64,000 nt of DNA from Maridesulfovibrio sp. (lineage in GTDB: Bacteria; Desulfobacterota; Desulfovibrionia; Desulfovibrionales; Desulfovibrionaceae), in the NCBI RefSeq assembly GCF_963677005.1, contig NZ_OY781616.1, positions 1,371,501 through 1,435,500 on the forward strand. Reading direction: 5' to 3'. Position numbers and translations under genes: made by a program. Below are positions 16,694 through 25,516 of the stretch, piece after piece. Numbering within the stretch: the stretch's first letter is position 1; the number at the start of each line of letters is the position of its first letter. The notes beneath the pieces were generated by a model. It did no database searches and was not told where the DNA came from. It saw only the letters and a list, made by a program, of their open reading frames with translations.

Positions 16694-17074
16694 TTAATTA
16701 ACTATCGTGCCGTCATAGTCAAGAGAAGGCACCGAAAGAAGCTTCCCCGTGCCTGTGGCATCTTCCACAGAGGAACGGATATCCATGACGGTATCTACTT
16801 TCGTGAGCTTGAAAAGCTGCCGGACTCTTGGCTGCAGACCGGCCACCATAAGATGCCCGCCCGGAGGAAAAGCCTTTACGATAGGCAACAGGCCGGCAAG
16901 ACCGCTTGAATCCATAAAACCGACATCGGAAAGATCTATCACCAGTTTATCTTCACCGGCTCCCACAATATCCAGCAGAATTTCCTTCAAATCCAAGGCA
17001 TTGGTTGCATCGACTTTGTCGGTATCAATTCTCAACACAAGGTAGCGTCCGGATCTTTTCCAGATCAGATTCAT
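16694..17074 (-). CDS. STAS-domain anti-sigma factor antagonist
   Basis: A 126-residue single STAS domain of the SpoIIAA/RsbV type: LVIDLSDVGFMDSSGLAGLL carries the regulatory Ser pair that is phosphorylated by partner kinases, and GGHLMVAGLQPRVRQLF is the typical following helix region. Such proteins work in partner-switching with an anti-sigma kinase or in chemosensory arrays; no partner is visible here. The ATG at 17074 with GGGAG eight bases upstream is favoured over the GTG at 17089. Its stop is 53 bases upstream of yajQ's start, so cotranscription is possible. Confidence 0.88.
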   Translation of the reverse strand: MNLIWKRSGRYLVLRIDTDKVDATNALDLKEILLDIVGAGEDKLVIDLSDVGFMDSSGLAGLLPIVKAFPPGGHLMVAGLQPRVRQLFKLTKVDTVMDIRSSVEDATGTGKLLSVPSLDYDGTIVN

Positions 17075-17233
17075 ACCTTTTTCTCCCACATTGTCGGCTC
17101 ACAGCCCGACCCCGGCACAACAATTTTTTGTTGAAATGTGAAAAAGAATAGACATACGCATCACCGGAAACGTAAAAGCACCAAACAGTGTGCATGTCAC
17201 AACTATAAGTACCATCACAATGAAAGGAGATCA

Positions 17234-17539
17234 ATGCAGATGTATATTGTTAATCTCACCTACATTAAGCCGCTTTCCGAGATCGATGCTTTCCTTGAGA
17301 AACACGTTGAATTTCTGATCCGACAATATGAAAAAGGAATTTTTATTGCTTCCGGCCGCAAAGTACCGCGCAACGGCGGAATAATACTCGTCCGCAATAT
17401 AGATCTTGACGAACTGGAATCGGTACTGTCCGAAGATCCGTTCTATATCAACGGAGTTGCGAATTACGAAGTCACCCAGTTCATCCCGACCATGATGGCG
17501 AAAGGGCTTGAGTCCCTGAAGGATGAGCCGGGCTGCTGA
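17234..17539 (+). CDS. YciI-family protein
   Basis: A 101-residue protein of the YCII-related fold (dimeric alpha-beta barrel-like): MYIVNLTYIKPLSEIDAFLE, a central GIFIASGRKVPRNGGI with the conserved SG and a DPFYINGVANYEV stretch matching the DPF motif of the family. Some members are dehalogenase-like or dioxygenase-like, most have no known reaction. AAAGGAG at 17225-17229 fixes the start at 17234 although the frame is open further upstream. Monocistronic, divergent from the STAS gene. Confidence 0.88.
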   Translation: MQMYIVNLTYIKPLSEIDAFLEKHVEFLIRQYEKGIFIASGRKVPRNGGIILVRNIDLDELESVLSEDPFYINGVANYEVTQFIPTMMAKGLESLKDEPGC

Positions 17540-17779
17540 GAATTATGCATCCTTTGCTGCATCCGAACATGAGGCATAGGAGAATGTGTTCATTCGCCGG
17601 GAAATTAAAGCGGTTAATGACGGTAGAAAAGCCCTGTTCCATCATATTGAGGCCAACTCCAATAGCAGAAGCCTCCATTCCCGTAATAGAAGGCTGTCAC
17701 CTGTGAAATTTAAAATCAGCTGTCAGGAAAATATGTTTGTGGCATAATTTACTATTTAGAAATGTGTGGCGGGATCACA

Positions 17780-18166
17780 CTATGCCAATAGAAACACAAA
17801 TAAACCAAAGCTTGACGCTAAGTATAAATATTTAAATATGCCTATTGAATCTATTGTTAAATCAACGTGTGGACCAACCCCAACATCAATTTTTTTTACA
17901 ATTGTATCTAGAGCACATTTAAAATCTATGCATTTAGGTTGAGCCCTGAAGAGTATTAAACTGTAAGAGAGAGATATGAATATCGGGAACAATAGAGCCC
18001 AAATCAAATATTCATTTTTATCTTTATTTTCAATAATATAAACAGCAACTCCAGACATGATAGCATTAACAAAAAACGCACTTGTCAAAACCATATTTAA
18101 ATAAAATTTGTGAAGATCACATAGCATCTTATATTGGTTCAATAGTAATTCTTTATCTTCAGTCAC
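17780..18166 (-). CDS. Small AT-rich membrane protein, unknown
   Basis: A 128-residue protein with about four hydrophobic segments (near residues 22-45, 52-72 and the C-terminal 110-128) and charged loops. The GTG start has AAGGAG nine bases upstream, which supports expression. Its composition is visibly more AT-rich than neighbouring genes, and the 3' fragment of a tRNA-Lys lies about 240 bases away, so it is probably acquired DNA. No family recognised; small membrane proteins of this type occur in defence islands and in SLATT-like families, but I see no motif that decides it. Confidence 0.6.
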   Translation of the reverse strand: MTEDKELLLNQYKMLCDLHKFYLNMVLTSAFFVNAIMSGVAVYIIENKDKNEYLIWALLFPIFISLSYSLILFRAQPKCIDFKCALDTIVKKIDVGVGPHVDLTIDSIGIFKYLYLASSFGLFVFLLA

Positions 18167-18406
18167 TTATAGCTCTCCTTATTTTGGTTATTTTTAATTT
18201 AAATTATTATCATGCAAAAGCAATATAAAAAACATTCAGTTGTTGGATTTTATGTTTTTTTCAAATAGCAAAACAATTAAGGGAATCTTGCAAAAATCAA
18301 CATGGGAAAGAAAAAGTGGAAAATTTGAGCTTAATCAAACATTTTTCACTTTTTCCGATTTTATGGGGAAGAGTAAGGGGAAGGCAGATTTTGGAAAAGC
18401 TACAGG

Positions 18407-18459
18407 TGGTAGGCCACAAAGGACTTGAATTTTCAACCAATGGATTAAGAGTCCGCTGC
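18407..18459 (-). pseudogene. 3' fragment of tRNA-Lys(CTT), likely attachment-site remnant
   Basis: Read on the minus strand, 18459-18407 has the order of the 3' part of a tRNA: anticodon-stem 5' side GCGGA, loop CTCTTAA (anticodon CTT), TCCATTGGTT, a T-arm with TTCAAGTCC, acceptor strand GTGGCCT, discriminator A and an encoded CCA. Nothing like a D-arm or 5' acceptor strand lies upstream of it. The T-stem (GAAAA against CCTTT) and one anticodon-stem pair are mispaired, all explained by G-to-A or C-to-T changes from a normal tRNA-Lys. Such 3' ends are what integrases leave at the far end of an island. Confidence 0.75.
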
Positions 18460-18507
18460 CGAAACCGGATGTTGCAAGTTCCAATAGAAAGGAATCTGGA
18501 TCATGTG

Positions 18508-18540
18508 CGGTATCCTGACCATTGTCATGACAGGATACCG
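18508..18540. repeat. Inverted repeat next to the tRNA fragment
   Basis: CGGTATCCTG and CAGGATACCG are 10-base perfect arms with a 13-base loop that itself includes TGTCATGACA overlap. It lies 28 bases past the racemase stop. No T-tract on either strand, so a terminator role is uncertain. Confidence 0.6.
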
Positions 18541-18567
18541 GGTTCACATAATATTGAAGGGAGGTAT

Positions 18568-19641
18568 CTATTTTAAATTGATGGAATCGAAATGCGCTTC
18601 GAGAATCGAATCAATCTTTTTCTCCCAATCATTTTGCTGAGCAAGAAAATTTGATGAAAGCGATGAAACCTTTTCTGCAAAATGGGGAACTTCGCCAACG
18701 CCGAAAAAAGTCGGCAAATGCATGTAACTTCCCTCCAGCCTTCTGCCGCGCTTATCAAGATACTTTGCAGTCAGACTGATCACACGGGATTGAATGTCCG
18801 CCAGTTCGCCTAGGCTTTCAACCTGAAACACAGCCGGAGGAAACCAGTCGGTATGGCTGCCCAAACTCATATCAACCTCTCCGCCAGACGTACATGTATC
18901 GCCTGCTGCGACCAGTTTACGAGCCAGAACAGAGGAAGCGTCCACAACTTCTATAGAGCGCGGAATCAATCCGTCACGTCTGAAACGAATGAACCTTTCC
19001 GGGGTCAGCACTAATGGAAGCTCTGTGCAGCCAAGCACCACGTGACTGTATTTTTTCCTTTCGTACTCGTCACACAACACCTCACAAATCAGAGACTGTG
19101 CTTCGGCCGTAATCTTGGCGGTTTTTATGCCGAACTCGGCATCGTAAATCGCGGACATTATTTTACGCTGGTTTCCGGCAGAAGCTCTCAAGGCAGTCAC
19201 GCCGCATTTTTCAAGGGCTGTTTGATATAGTCCGGAATCAACAAGACTGGTAACCCCGAGCACCAGCACCCTGCCGCCGGTTTCCCGGAAGGTTCCGGCA
19301 GTTTCGACAATCATGTCAACAAACTCTGCCGGCACATTTCCCATCACCCTGCGAAACAGATCATGAGCGCTGTTGCAGGCCAGCCCGACTGCCGAACAAC
19401 CGAGATGACACATCAGCCGAGCGGTATAATCGGCGGTATCGGCCCTGCGCAGTTCCGGCTCGTCCGTATCCGCCCAGTCACATCCGACTTCCTTCGGCTT
19501 GTAAGCCAGCCTTGAATTACCGTACACAACGTAAGCATTGCCTGTATTTCCCGAAACGCAGCTCATCTTCAGGGCAAGATCCACCATGGCTTCATTGCCG
19601 AGGCCACCTATCAGCCCGATTACTTTTCTGTTGCCGTTCAT
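18568..19641 (-). CDS. Aspartate/glutamate racemase-family protein
   Basis: A cofactor-independent amino acid racemase-like protein of 357 residues. The two catalytic cysteines are present: ACNSAH (Cys89) and LGCTELP (Cys205). The N-terminal GLIGGLG and a VLGVTSLVDSGLYQ strand fit the Asp/Glu/hydantoin racemase superfamily. It is about 120 residues longer than typical Asp racemases, with an extra C-terminal region, so substrate may differ. The ATG at 19641 has AAAGG eight bases upstream; an ATG at 19647 would be too close. It is divergent from the HTH regulator and next to a peptide transporter and M20 peptidase, suggesting it interconverts D and L residues released from imported substrates. 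Confidence 0.85.
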   Translation of the reverse strand: MNGNRKVIGLIGGLGNEAMVDLALKMSCVSGNTGNAYVVYGNSRLAYKPKEVGCDWADTDEPELRRADTADYTARLMCHLGCSAVGLACNSAHDLFRRVMGNVPAEFVDMIVETAGTFRETGGRVLVLGVTSLVDSGLYQTALEKCGVTALRASAGNQRKIMSAIYDAEFGIKTAKITAEAQSLICEVLCDEYERKKYSHVVLGCTELPLVLTPERFIRFRRDGLIPRSIEVVDASSVLARKLVAAGDTCTSGGEVDMSLGSHTDWFPPAVFQVESLGELADIQSRVISLTAKYLDKRGRRLEGSYMHLPTFFGVGEVPHFAEKVSSLSSNFLAQQNDWEKKIDSILEAHFDSINLK

Positions 19642-19781
19642 CTCCATGCCTTTGCGTATATATTTACAATTTTCATACTAACGGTTTTTTGGTGTAAAAA
19701 AAAATTAACCTTTGTTTCATTTTTTGTTAACACCTATACAAGTTACTTCAAATGTAATCAATAACAGAATATACTAAGAAA

Positions 19782-20807
19782 ATGAGAAAATATCCCAGCA
19801 CCCTGATAGGCATCATTGAAAAAAGCGGACTCAACCTGAACAGCATAAGCAAACTTTCCGGCGTTTCCAATACCTACTTGACCAAACTGAGCAGAAACAA
19901 GATCAACCATCCCGGAAAAGACAAGATAGCTTCCATCCTTCTGGCCCTGAACCACCGCATAGCAGACATAAACTCAGTGTTGGCGGAGTACGACTATCAA
20001 CCGCTTAACCGGCACGACATCCCGGCTATTCTGAACAACAACAGGCGCAGAAAGGTGGAAGGACCGCTGATGCCCCACTATGACCGGCTGTATTTCGAAC
20101 TCATGCTGGTTGTGTTTGAACATATCGGCGGTTCCAAAATTGTTATAAAAGATACACCGAGCGGCATATACCAGCCCTATGAACTGTATATGATGAAGGA
20201 ATTCCAGCTTGAACTGGACGGGGAGGCAGAACGTTTTCTGTATAACCTCACCGGTCAGGTTGTTCTGGAACGACTGCAGCTTTTCAAGGAAAACTGCACC
20301 AAAGGACACAAGATAACCACATATATGTGCAGGGAATGCCTGGAAGAAACCCTTGATAAAACAATCGGGAAAGCTGTTGCGAATAACGATATGGGCAGAT
20401 TGCAGCTTTTTTCGAGATTTCTGGCCAACGCGACCGCCTGCGCAATCAAATTTCCGGAGCAGCACAAACTGCGTATAACCGAGCGCTGCTCCATGTTCGA
20501 ATTCCTTATTCAGAACGCGGACGGCAAGAAACCGGTACTCAACTTCACGGGCAACAGCAGACATTCATTCAACAATCCATACGACCAGCACAACCTTGAA
20601 GGCTTTTCCACAACCTCCCCGAACATGCTGAACCTCTTCAAGATAGAAACGGATATGTGCGAAGCCGCCGCATCCAAAGACCGGCGCAACACTCCGGAAG
20701 GATTCAGGGATTACATATCCGGCAAATTTGACGAATGGAAAGTTGGCCACCTCTTCGATGAAGCCATGGAAGAGCTTATGGATACTTCCGAATTCAAAAT
20801 ATTCTGA
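19782..20807 (+). CDS. HTH transcriptional regulator with unknown C-terminal domain
   Basis: A 341-residue protein whose first 70 residues form a Cro/CI-like helix-turn-helix (LNSISKLSGVSNTYLTKLSR as the core). The remaining 270 residues are helical, soluble and contain a few Cys residues (MCRECLEE) that could bind metal or an effector; I do not recognise the domain. It is transcribed divergently from the racemase over a 140-base AT-rich gap and leads into the Dpp-type transporter, so it likely controls both. The ribosome site is weak (AAG near the ATG). Confidence 0.75.
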   Translation: MRKYPSTLIGIIEKSGLNLNSISKLSGVSNTYLTKLSRNKINHPGKDKIASILLALNHRIADINSVLAEYDYQPLNRHDIPAILNNNRRRKVEGPLMPHYDRLYFELMLVVFEHIGGSKIVIKDTPSGIYQPYELYMMKEFQLELDGEAERFLYNLTGQVVLERLQLFKENCTKGHKITTYMCRECLEETLDKTIGKAVANNDMGRLQLFSRFLANATACAIKFPEQHKLRITERCSMFEFLIQNADGKKPVLNFTGNSRHSFNNPYDQHNLEGFSTTSPNMLNLFKIETDMCEAAASKDRRNTPEGFRDYISGKFDEWKVGHLFDEAMEELMDTSEFKIF

Positions 20808-20895
20808 ACCGGTAAAATTCACGCATTATCAGCAGGATAAAAAGTTGCGTCAAACTCGGTTTAATTTTTTTTTCAACCATATGCATTGTTTTTAT

Positions 20896-20924
20896 TTGAC
20901 TAAAGCTTAACTTTTTTATTAATT
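20896..20924 (+). promoter_or_regulatory. Candidate promoter of the peptide ABC operon
   Basis: TTGACT at 20896-20901 and TTAATT at 20919-20924 are separated by 17 bases, about 40 bases before the first ATP-binding protein gene. The -35 is strong, the -10 is weak. Confidence 0.35.
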
Positions 20925-20964
20925 CACATTTCAGGTTATCAAAACATGCCAACGAGACTCTAGA

Positions 20965-21963
20965 ATGACACTATTTGACAAAAACGCAATTTTAAAAGTC
21001 CAGAACCTCCAGACTCACTTTGTTTCTTCCGATGGAGTGGCAAAGGCAGTGGACGGAGCCACCTTTTCCCTCTCTAAGGGTAAAGTTCTGGGAGTGGTCG
21101 GAGAATCCGGTTGCGGAAAAAGCGTGACGGCCCAATCCATCATGAGGCTCGTCCCCTGCCCTCCGGGAAAAATCGCCGGGGGCGAAATCCTGTTTGACGG
21201 TATGGACCTGACCAGGCTTTCCATTGCGGAAATGCGCCATATCCGTGGAAACAGGATATCGATGATATTTCAGGAACCCATGACTTCACTCAACCCGGTT
21301 TTCACCATTGGAGACCAGCTTGCGGAAATGTTCATTCTTCACAGAAAAATGATCATGAAGGATGCGCTGGACGCTTCTGTGGAAATGCTTGCCAAAGTGC
21401 AGATTCCCGCACCTGAAGCAAGAGTGAAGGAGTATCCCCATCAGCTTTCCGGGGGCATGCGCCAGCGGGTAATGATCGCAATGGCTCTTTCCTGCGACCC
21501 AGAAGTGCTTATCGCTGACGAGCCGACCACAGCCCTTGACGTGACCGTGCAGGCCCAGATTCTGGACCTTATCCTGAAACTCAAGGACGACTTCGGAACC
21601 GCCGTGGAAATGATCACCCACGATCTGGGCGTAATTGCGGAAACAGCGGACTCCATAGTCGTCATGTATGCGGGCAAGGTTGTGGAGCAGGCCGATACCA
21701 TAGAATTATTCGAGAACACTCTTCATCCTTATACGCGTGGGTTGCTGAACTCCACTCCGGTTCTCGGACGCCGCACCGCAGGAGAATTTGAAAGACTCAA
21801 TGAGATCAAGGGCATGGTTCCCAGCCTGTACAACCTTCCTTCCGGCTGCAAATTTCAGGCTCGGTGTCCGGCAGCAATGCCGATATGCCGTGAGCAGGAC
21901 CCTGAGTTAACGGAAATAAACTCCGGTCACGCCGTCAGGTGCTGGCTGCATATCCCACATTAG
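20965..21963 (+). CDS. Dipeptide/oligopeptide ABC transporter ATP-binding protein (DppD-type)
   Basis: A 332-residue ATPase of a peptide importer. Walker A is GESGCGKS (near residue 50), the signature is LSGGMRQRV, and Walker B is [12 protein letters not shown]. The C-terminal extension ([14 protein letters not shown], four Cys) is the oligopeptide-ABC C-terminal region typical of OppD/DppD. The following gene starts three bases after its stop. Together with the next four genes it forms a complete importer; the pair of ATPases acts at the inner face of the membrane. Confidence 0.95.
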   Translation: MTLFDKNAILKVQNLQTHFVSSDGVAKAVDGATFSLSKGKVLGVVGESGCGKSVTAQSIMRLVPCPPGKIAGGEILFDGMDLTRLSIAEMRHIRGNRISMIFQEPMTSLNPVFTIGDQLAEMFILHRKMIMKDALDASVEMLAKVQIPAPEARVKEYPHQLSGGMRQRVMIAMALSCDPEVLIADEPTTALDVTVQAQILDLILKLKDDFGTAVEMITHDLGVIAETADSIVVMYAGKVVEQADTIELFENTLHPYTRGLLNSTPVLGRRTAGEFERLNEIKGMVPSLYNLPSGCKFQARCPAAMPICREQDPELTEINSGHAVRCWLHIPH

Positions 21964-21965
21964 TT

Positions 21966-22931
21966 ATGAATGATTTCTTAATACAGGCAGAAGACCTCAA
22001 AGTTCACTTCCCTATAAAAAAAGGGCTGCTCTCACGGACCGTAGGCCATGTTTACGCGGTTGACGGTGTCGACCTTGAACTGCAGAAGGGCGAGACGCTG
22101 GGCATTGTCGGCGAGTCGGGATGCGGAAAAAGCACCGCGGGACTGGCTCTCATGAGACTCATCCAGCCCACCGGCGGAACAGTACGCTGGAAAGGCCGGG
22201 ATATGGGCAGTATGTCCGCGAAGGAAATGCGGGCTCTGCGCAAGGAAATGCAGCTCATTTTTCAGGACCCGTACTCCTCGCTCAACCCGCGCATGACCGT
22301 CAATCAGATTCTATCCAATCCCATGGACGTCCACGGACTCTACAGCGGCAAGGAACGCGAGGACAGACTCGCATTCCTGCTGAATACCGTCGGGATGAAT
22401 GCCGATCAGGGCCTGCGCTATCCGCATGAATTTTCAGGAGGCCAGCGCCAGCGGCTGGGAATCGCCCGCGCCCTTGCGCTCAACCCTTCGGTAATAATAG
22501 GGGACGAACCTGTTTCGGCACTGGATGTGTCCATACAGGCCCAGATCATCAACCTGCTCATGGACCTCAAGCAGAAATTCGACCTTTCAATGATCATCAT
22601 TTCCCATGACCTGGCCGTAGTGGAATACATCTGCGATCGCATCGTGGTAATGTATCTGGGCAAAGTGGTGGAAACAGGTTCCTACAGCAATATATACAGT
22701 GACCCCAAGCACCCCTACACACAGGCTCTTCTTTCCGCGGTTCCCATCCCGGACCCGCGACGCAAAAGGTCTAGGCAGATTCTTACCGGGGACGTACCCA
22801 GCCCCATAAATCCGCCCACCGGCTGCCGTTTTCACACACGCTGCCCCAAGGCAACCGAGATCTGTTCACAGGAAATTCCGTCGGTCACCGATTTCGGTGG
22901 CGGACATCAGGCTTCATGCCATTTGTTCTGA
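21966..22931 (+). CDS. Dipeptide/oligopeptide ABC transporter ATP-binding protein (DppF-type)
   Basis: The second ATPase of the importer, 321 residues. Walker A is GESGCGKST, the signature FSGGQRQRLGIARAL and Walker B VIIGDEPVSALD. The N-terminal IKKGLLSRTVG segment and the C-terminal RCPKATEIC cluster are typical of OppF/DppF. The ATG at 21966, right after the upstream stop, is chosen over an upstream in-frame ATG at 21939 lying inside dppD. Confidence 0.95.
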   Translation: MNDFLIQAEDLKVHFPIKKGLLSRTVGHVYAVDGVDLELQKGETLGIVGESGCGKSTAGLALMRLIQPTGGTVRWKGRDMGSMSAKEMRALRKEMQLIFQDPYSSLNPRMTVNQILSNPMDVHGLYSGKEREDRLAFLLNTVGMNADQGLRYPHEFSGGQRQRLGIARALALNPSVIIGDEPVSALDVSIQAQIINLLMDLKQKFDLSMIIISHDLAVVEYICDRIVVMYLGKVVETGSYSNIYSDPKHPYTQALLSAVPIPDPRRKRSRQILTGDVPSPINPPTGCRFHTRCPKATEICSQEIPSVTDFGGGHQASCHLF

Positions 22932-22981
22932 TTTAACCGGCACGATTCAAAGGCAAAAACCCTTCACAGGAGGATGAAAAG

Positions 22982-24496
22982 ATGAAACGTTTGTTGTTCG
23001 TTGCAGCTCTTGTTGCAATGCTGGCATTACCTTCTTTCGCCATGGCCAAGGCTGATCTGGTCATCGCCATGGATGCACCGCCCAAATCCATGAACCCGCA
23101 TGCGTACTCTTCCGACGCGAACTATTCCTACATGTCCAACTTCTTTGACGGACTTCTCCAGCGCACCATTCCCGACGGAAAACTCGCTCCCGCGCTTGCT
23201 ACTGAATGGAAACGCGTGGACGGCAAAACATGGAAATTCAAACTGCGCAAGGGCGTGAAATTTCACAACGGCAACGCATTCAATGCCGAAGACGTAAAAT
23301 TCACCTTCGAACGCATGAAAGACCCCAAGTATTCAAGATTCCTGAATATGGGTAACGCAATTGAATCCATTGAAACCCCGGACGAATACACCGTAATTTT
23401 CCACACATTCAAACCGGTACCCTGGTTTGCGGAAACCATGGCCCAGATGTTTATCGTCGACAAGGAATCTTCCCTGAAACGCGATGACGGCGATTACAAC
23501 ACCCACCCCATCGGCACAGGCGCATACATCTTTGATGAATGGGTAAAAGGTTCCTACCTGCGCATGCATGCCAACCCCGACTACTGGGAAGGCGCACCCA
23601 AGTACAAAACCGTTGAAATGCGTCCCATCGTTGAGGAAGCAACCCGTTTCGCAGCCCTGGCCGGTCATCAGGTCGACATCGTGAACGGTGTTCCGCTGAC
23701 CCTCTACGAACGCATCAGCAAGATGCCCAATGTTGAAACCATCACCCGTCCCGCACGTCGCTGCATCTACCTCCAGGTTTCCAACAAGCCCGGAACCCCC
23801 TTCGCTGATAAACGTGTAAGACAGGCTCTTGCCCACGCCATCAACGAAGACGAAATCATCGCCAAGGTAATGCAGGGACATGCAGCCAAGGCCGCACAGA
23901 TTCCCGACGTTCCCACAATCGGTTACGACGGCAGCATCAAACGCCTTGAATACGATCCGGCACTGGCCAAGAAACTTCTTGCGGAAGCCGGTTACAAAGA
24001 CGGTTTTGAAATCTCCCTCGCCGGTCCCAACGACCGTTACATCAACGATGAAAAAATCTGCGAAGCCATTGCAAAATACCTTGCAAAAATCGGCCTGAAA
24101 GTAACCCTCGACGTCAAACCCAAATCCATATTCTTTGACGAAACCTCCGAGTTCAAACACCCCTTCTATCTGATCGGCTGGTTTGACGGTTCCTACGACT
24201 TCGGCCGCACCGCTGAAAAGAACGTACACACCTGGGACCAGGATAAAGGTATGGGCGCATACAACGGCGCAGTATACTCCAACCCCGCAGCCGACAAGCT
24301 GATTATCGAATCCTCCTCCATCCTCGACCGCGCAGAACGCGAAAAAGCACTGCAGAAACTCAACAGGATGATCATGGAAGACGTAGCCTTCATTCCCCTG
24401 CACTATCAGGAGGATATGTACGCTGTGGTCAAGGGCAAAGGCATCAAGTTCACTCCCCGCCCCGACCGTTGGATCGTTGCAAAAGAAATAAAATAA
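22982..24496 (+). CDS. Peptide-type ABC transporter substrate-binding protein
   Basis: A 504-residue periplasmic solute-binding protein of the SBP_bac_5 (DppA/OppA) family, with a signal peptide ending in SFAMA. Typical blocks are LAPALATEWKRVDGKTW, FKLRKGVKFHNG, FNAEDVKFTFERM, HPIGTGAY and DKRVRQALAHAIN. Codons are strongly C-ending compared with neighbours, a sign of high expression. AGGAGG precedes the ATG. A perfect GC-rich hairpin follows the stop and probably stabilises its mRNA relative to the permease part. Possible ligands are di- or oligopeptides, opines or glutathione-like compounds; the sequence does not decide. Confidence 0.95.
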   Translation: MKRLLFVAALVAMLALPSFAMAKADLVIAMDAPPKSMNPHAYSSDANYSYMSNFFDGLLQRTIPDGKLAPALATEWKRVDGKTWKFKLRKGVKFHNGNAFNAEDVKFTFERMKDPKYSRFLNMGNAIESIETPDEYTVIFHTFKPVPWFAETMAQMFIVDKESSLKRDDGDYNTHPIGTGAYIFDEWVKGSYLRMHANPDYWEGAPKYKTVEMRPIVEEATRFAALAGHQVDIVNGVPLTLYERISKMPNVETITRPARRCIYLQVSNKPGTPFADKRVRQALAHAINEDEIIAKVMQGHAAKAAQIPDVPTIGYDGSIKRLEYDPALAKKLLAEAGYKDGFEISLAGPNDRYINDEKICEAIAKYLAKIGLKVTLDVKPKSIFFDETSEFKHPFYLIGWFDGSYDFGRTAEKNVHTWDQDKGMGAYNGAVYSNPAADKLIIESSSILDRAEREKALQKLNRMIMEDVAFIPLHYQEDMYAVVKGKGIKFTPRPDRWIVAKEIK

Positions 24497-24508
24497 CATA
24501 CAGCATAG

Positions 24509-24530
24509 CAGGGCCGCTCCGGCGGCCCTG
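24509..24530 (+). promoter_or_regulatory. mRNA hairpin between binding protein and permease genes
   Basis: CAGGGCCGC and GCGGCCCTG are perfect 9-base arms with a TCCG loop, 12 bases after the binding-protein stop. There is no T-tract, so it probably does not fully terminate; such hairpins usually protect the abundant upstream message or act as attenuators. Confidence 0.6.
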
Positions 24531-24542
24531 TCAAGATTCATT

Positions 24543-25508
24543 ATGGTATCATACATTTTTCGAAGATTGTTGCAGGGACTACTGGTACTTCTGGCCGTCT
24601 CGTTCGTATGCTTCTGCCTGTTCCGCTATACCGGGGACCCGGTGCTCATGCTGGCCGGTAAATACGCCACACAGCAGGAACGCGAAATGGTGCGCAAGGC
24701 CTACGGTCTGGATCAGCCGCCCTATGTGCAGTACGTCAAATTTCTCGGCGGAGTGCTCAAGGGCAATTTCGGTAAATCATACATAAGCCAGGTGGACGCC
24801 CTGGACACCATTCTGGAACGTTTTCCTGCCACCTTCGAACTGGCACTGACGGCAATCTTCATTTCCTTCACCGTCGGAGTCGGGTTGGGGATAGTAGTTT
24901 CCATACGACCCAAAGGATTCGTCAGCAGATCGATAATGGCCGGTTCTCTGATGGGGATATCGATACCCACGTTCCTCATCGGTATTCTGCTGGTCATGTT
25001 CTTCTCGGTATATCTGGATATTCTTCCATCCTTCGGGCGGGGAGAGACCGTTACCATAGGCCCGTGGAGAACCGGGCTGCTGACCCTGGACGGGCTCAAG
25101 CACATCATACTTCCGGCCCTGACCCTTTCCGGGTACCAGCTTGCGGTTATGCTGCGCCTTACCCGTGCGGGCATGCGCGAAGTCATGGGAGAGGAATACA
25201 TCAAGACCGCATGGGCCAAGGGACTTTCCCCGGCCAAGGTAATCCTTAAGCATGCGTTGAGAAACGTTATGATCCCCGTAGTGACCATCGCCGGTCTTTC
25301 CTTCGGGGAACTCATCGCCTTCTCCATTGTCACCGAAACCATTTTCCAATGGCCGGGAATGGGCAACCTGCTCCTGACTTCGATATTCGAAACCGACCAG
25401 CCGATTGTCGTTACCTACATAATGCTGGCTTCTTTCATAATCCTGTTCATCAACATTATGGTCGACCTGCTCTACGCCGTGCTCAACCCAAAAATCCGTT
25501 ACGATTAG
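24543..25508 (+). CDS. Peptide ABC transporter permease (DppB-type)
   Basis: A 321-residue inner-membrane permease with six hydrophobic segments. The N-terminus IFRRLLQGLLVLLAVSFVCF and DPVLMLAGKYATQQE are typical of DppB/OppB, as is the EAA-type loop EEYIKTAWAKGLSPAKVILKH that contacts the ATPases. The C-terminus DLLYAVLNPKIRYD is diagnostic of the family. It overlaps nothing and lies eight bases before the second permease. Confidence 0.95.
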   Translation: MVSYIFRRLLQGLLVLLAVSFVCFCLFRYTGDPVLMLAGKYATQQEREMVRKAYGLDQPPYVQYVKFLGGVLKGNFGKSYISQVDALDTILERFPATFELALTAIFISFTVGVGLGIVVSIRPKGFVSRSIMAGSLMGISIPTFLIGILLVMFFSVYLDILPSFGRGETVTIGPWRTGLLTLDGLKHIILPALTLSGYQLAVMLRLTRAGMREVMGEEYIKTAWAKGLSPAKVILKHALRNVMIPVVTIAGLSFGELIAFSIVTETIFQWPGMGNLLLTSIFETDQPIVVTYIMLASFIILFINIMVDLLYAVLNPKIRYD

Positions 25509-25516
25509 GCTCACAC

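Noticed and set aside
17481-17678. 65-codon minus-strand frame after the YciI gene
   Set aside because: Overlaps the YciI gene end, no ribosome site, no features.
18240-18576. Two overlapping plus-strand frames between 18240 and 18576
   Set aside because: They run across the tRNA fragment, lack ribosome sites and resemble no family.
23333-24556. 407-codon open frame opposite the peptide-binding protein
   Set aside because: Artefact of strong C-ending codon bias in the binding-protein gene; no family features.
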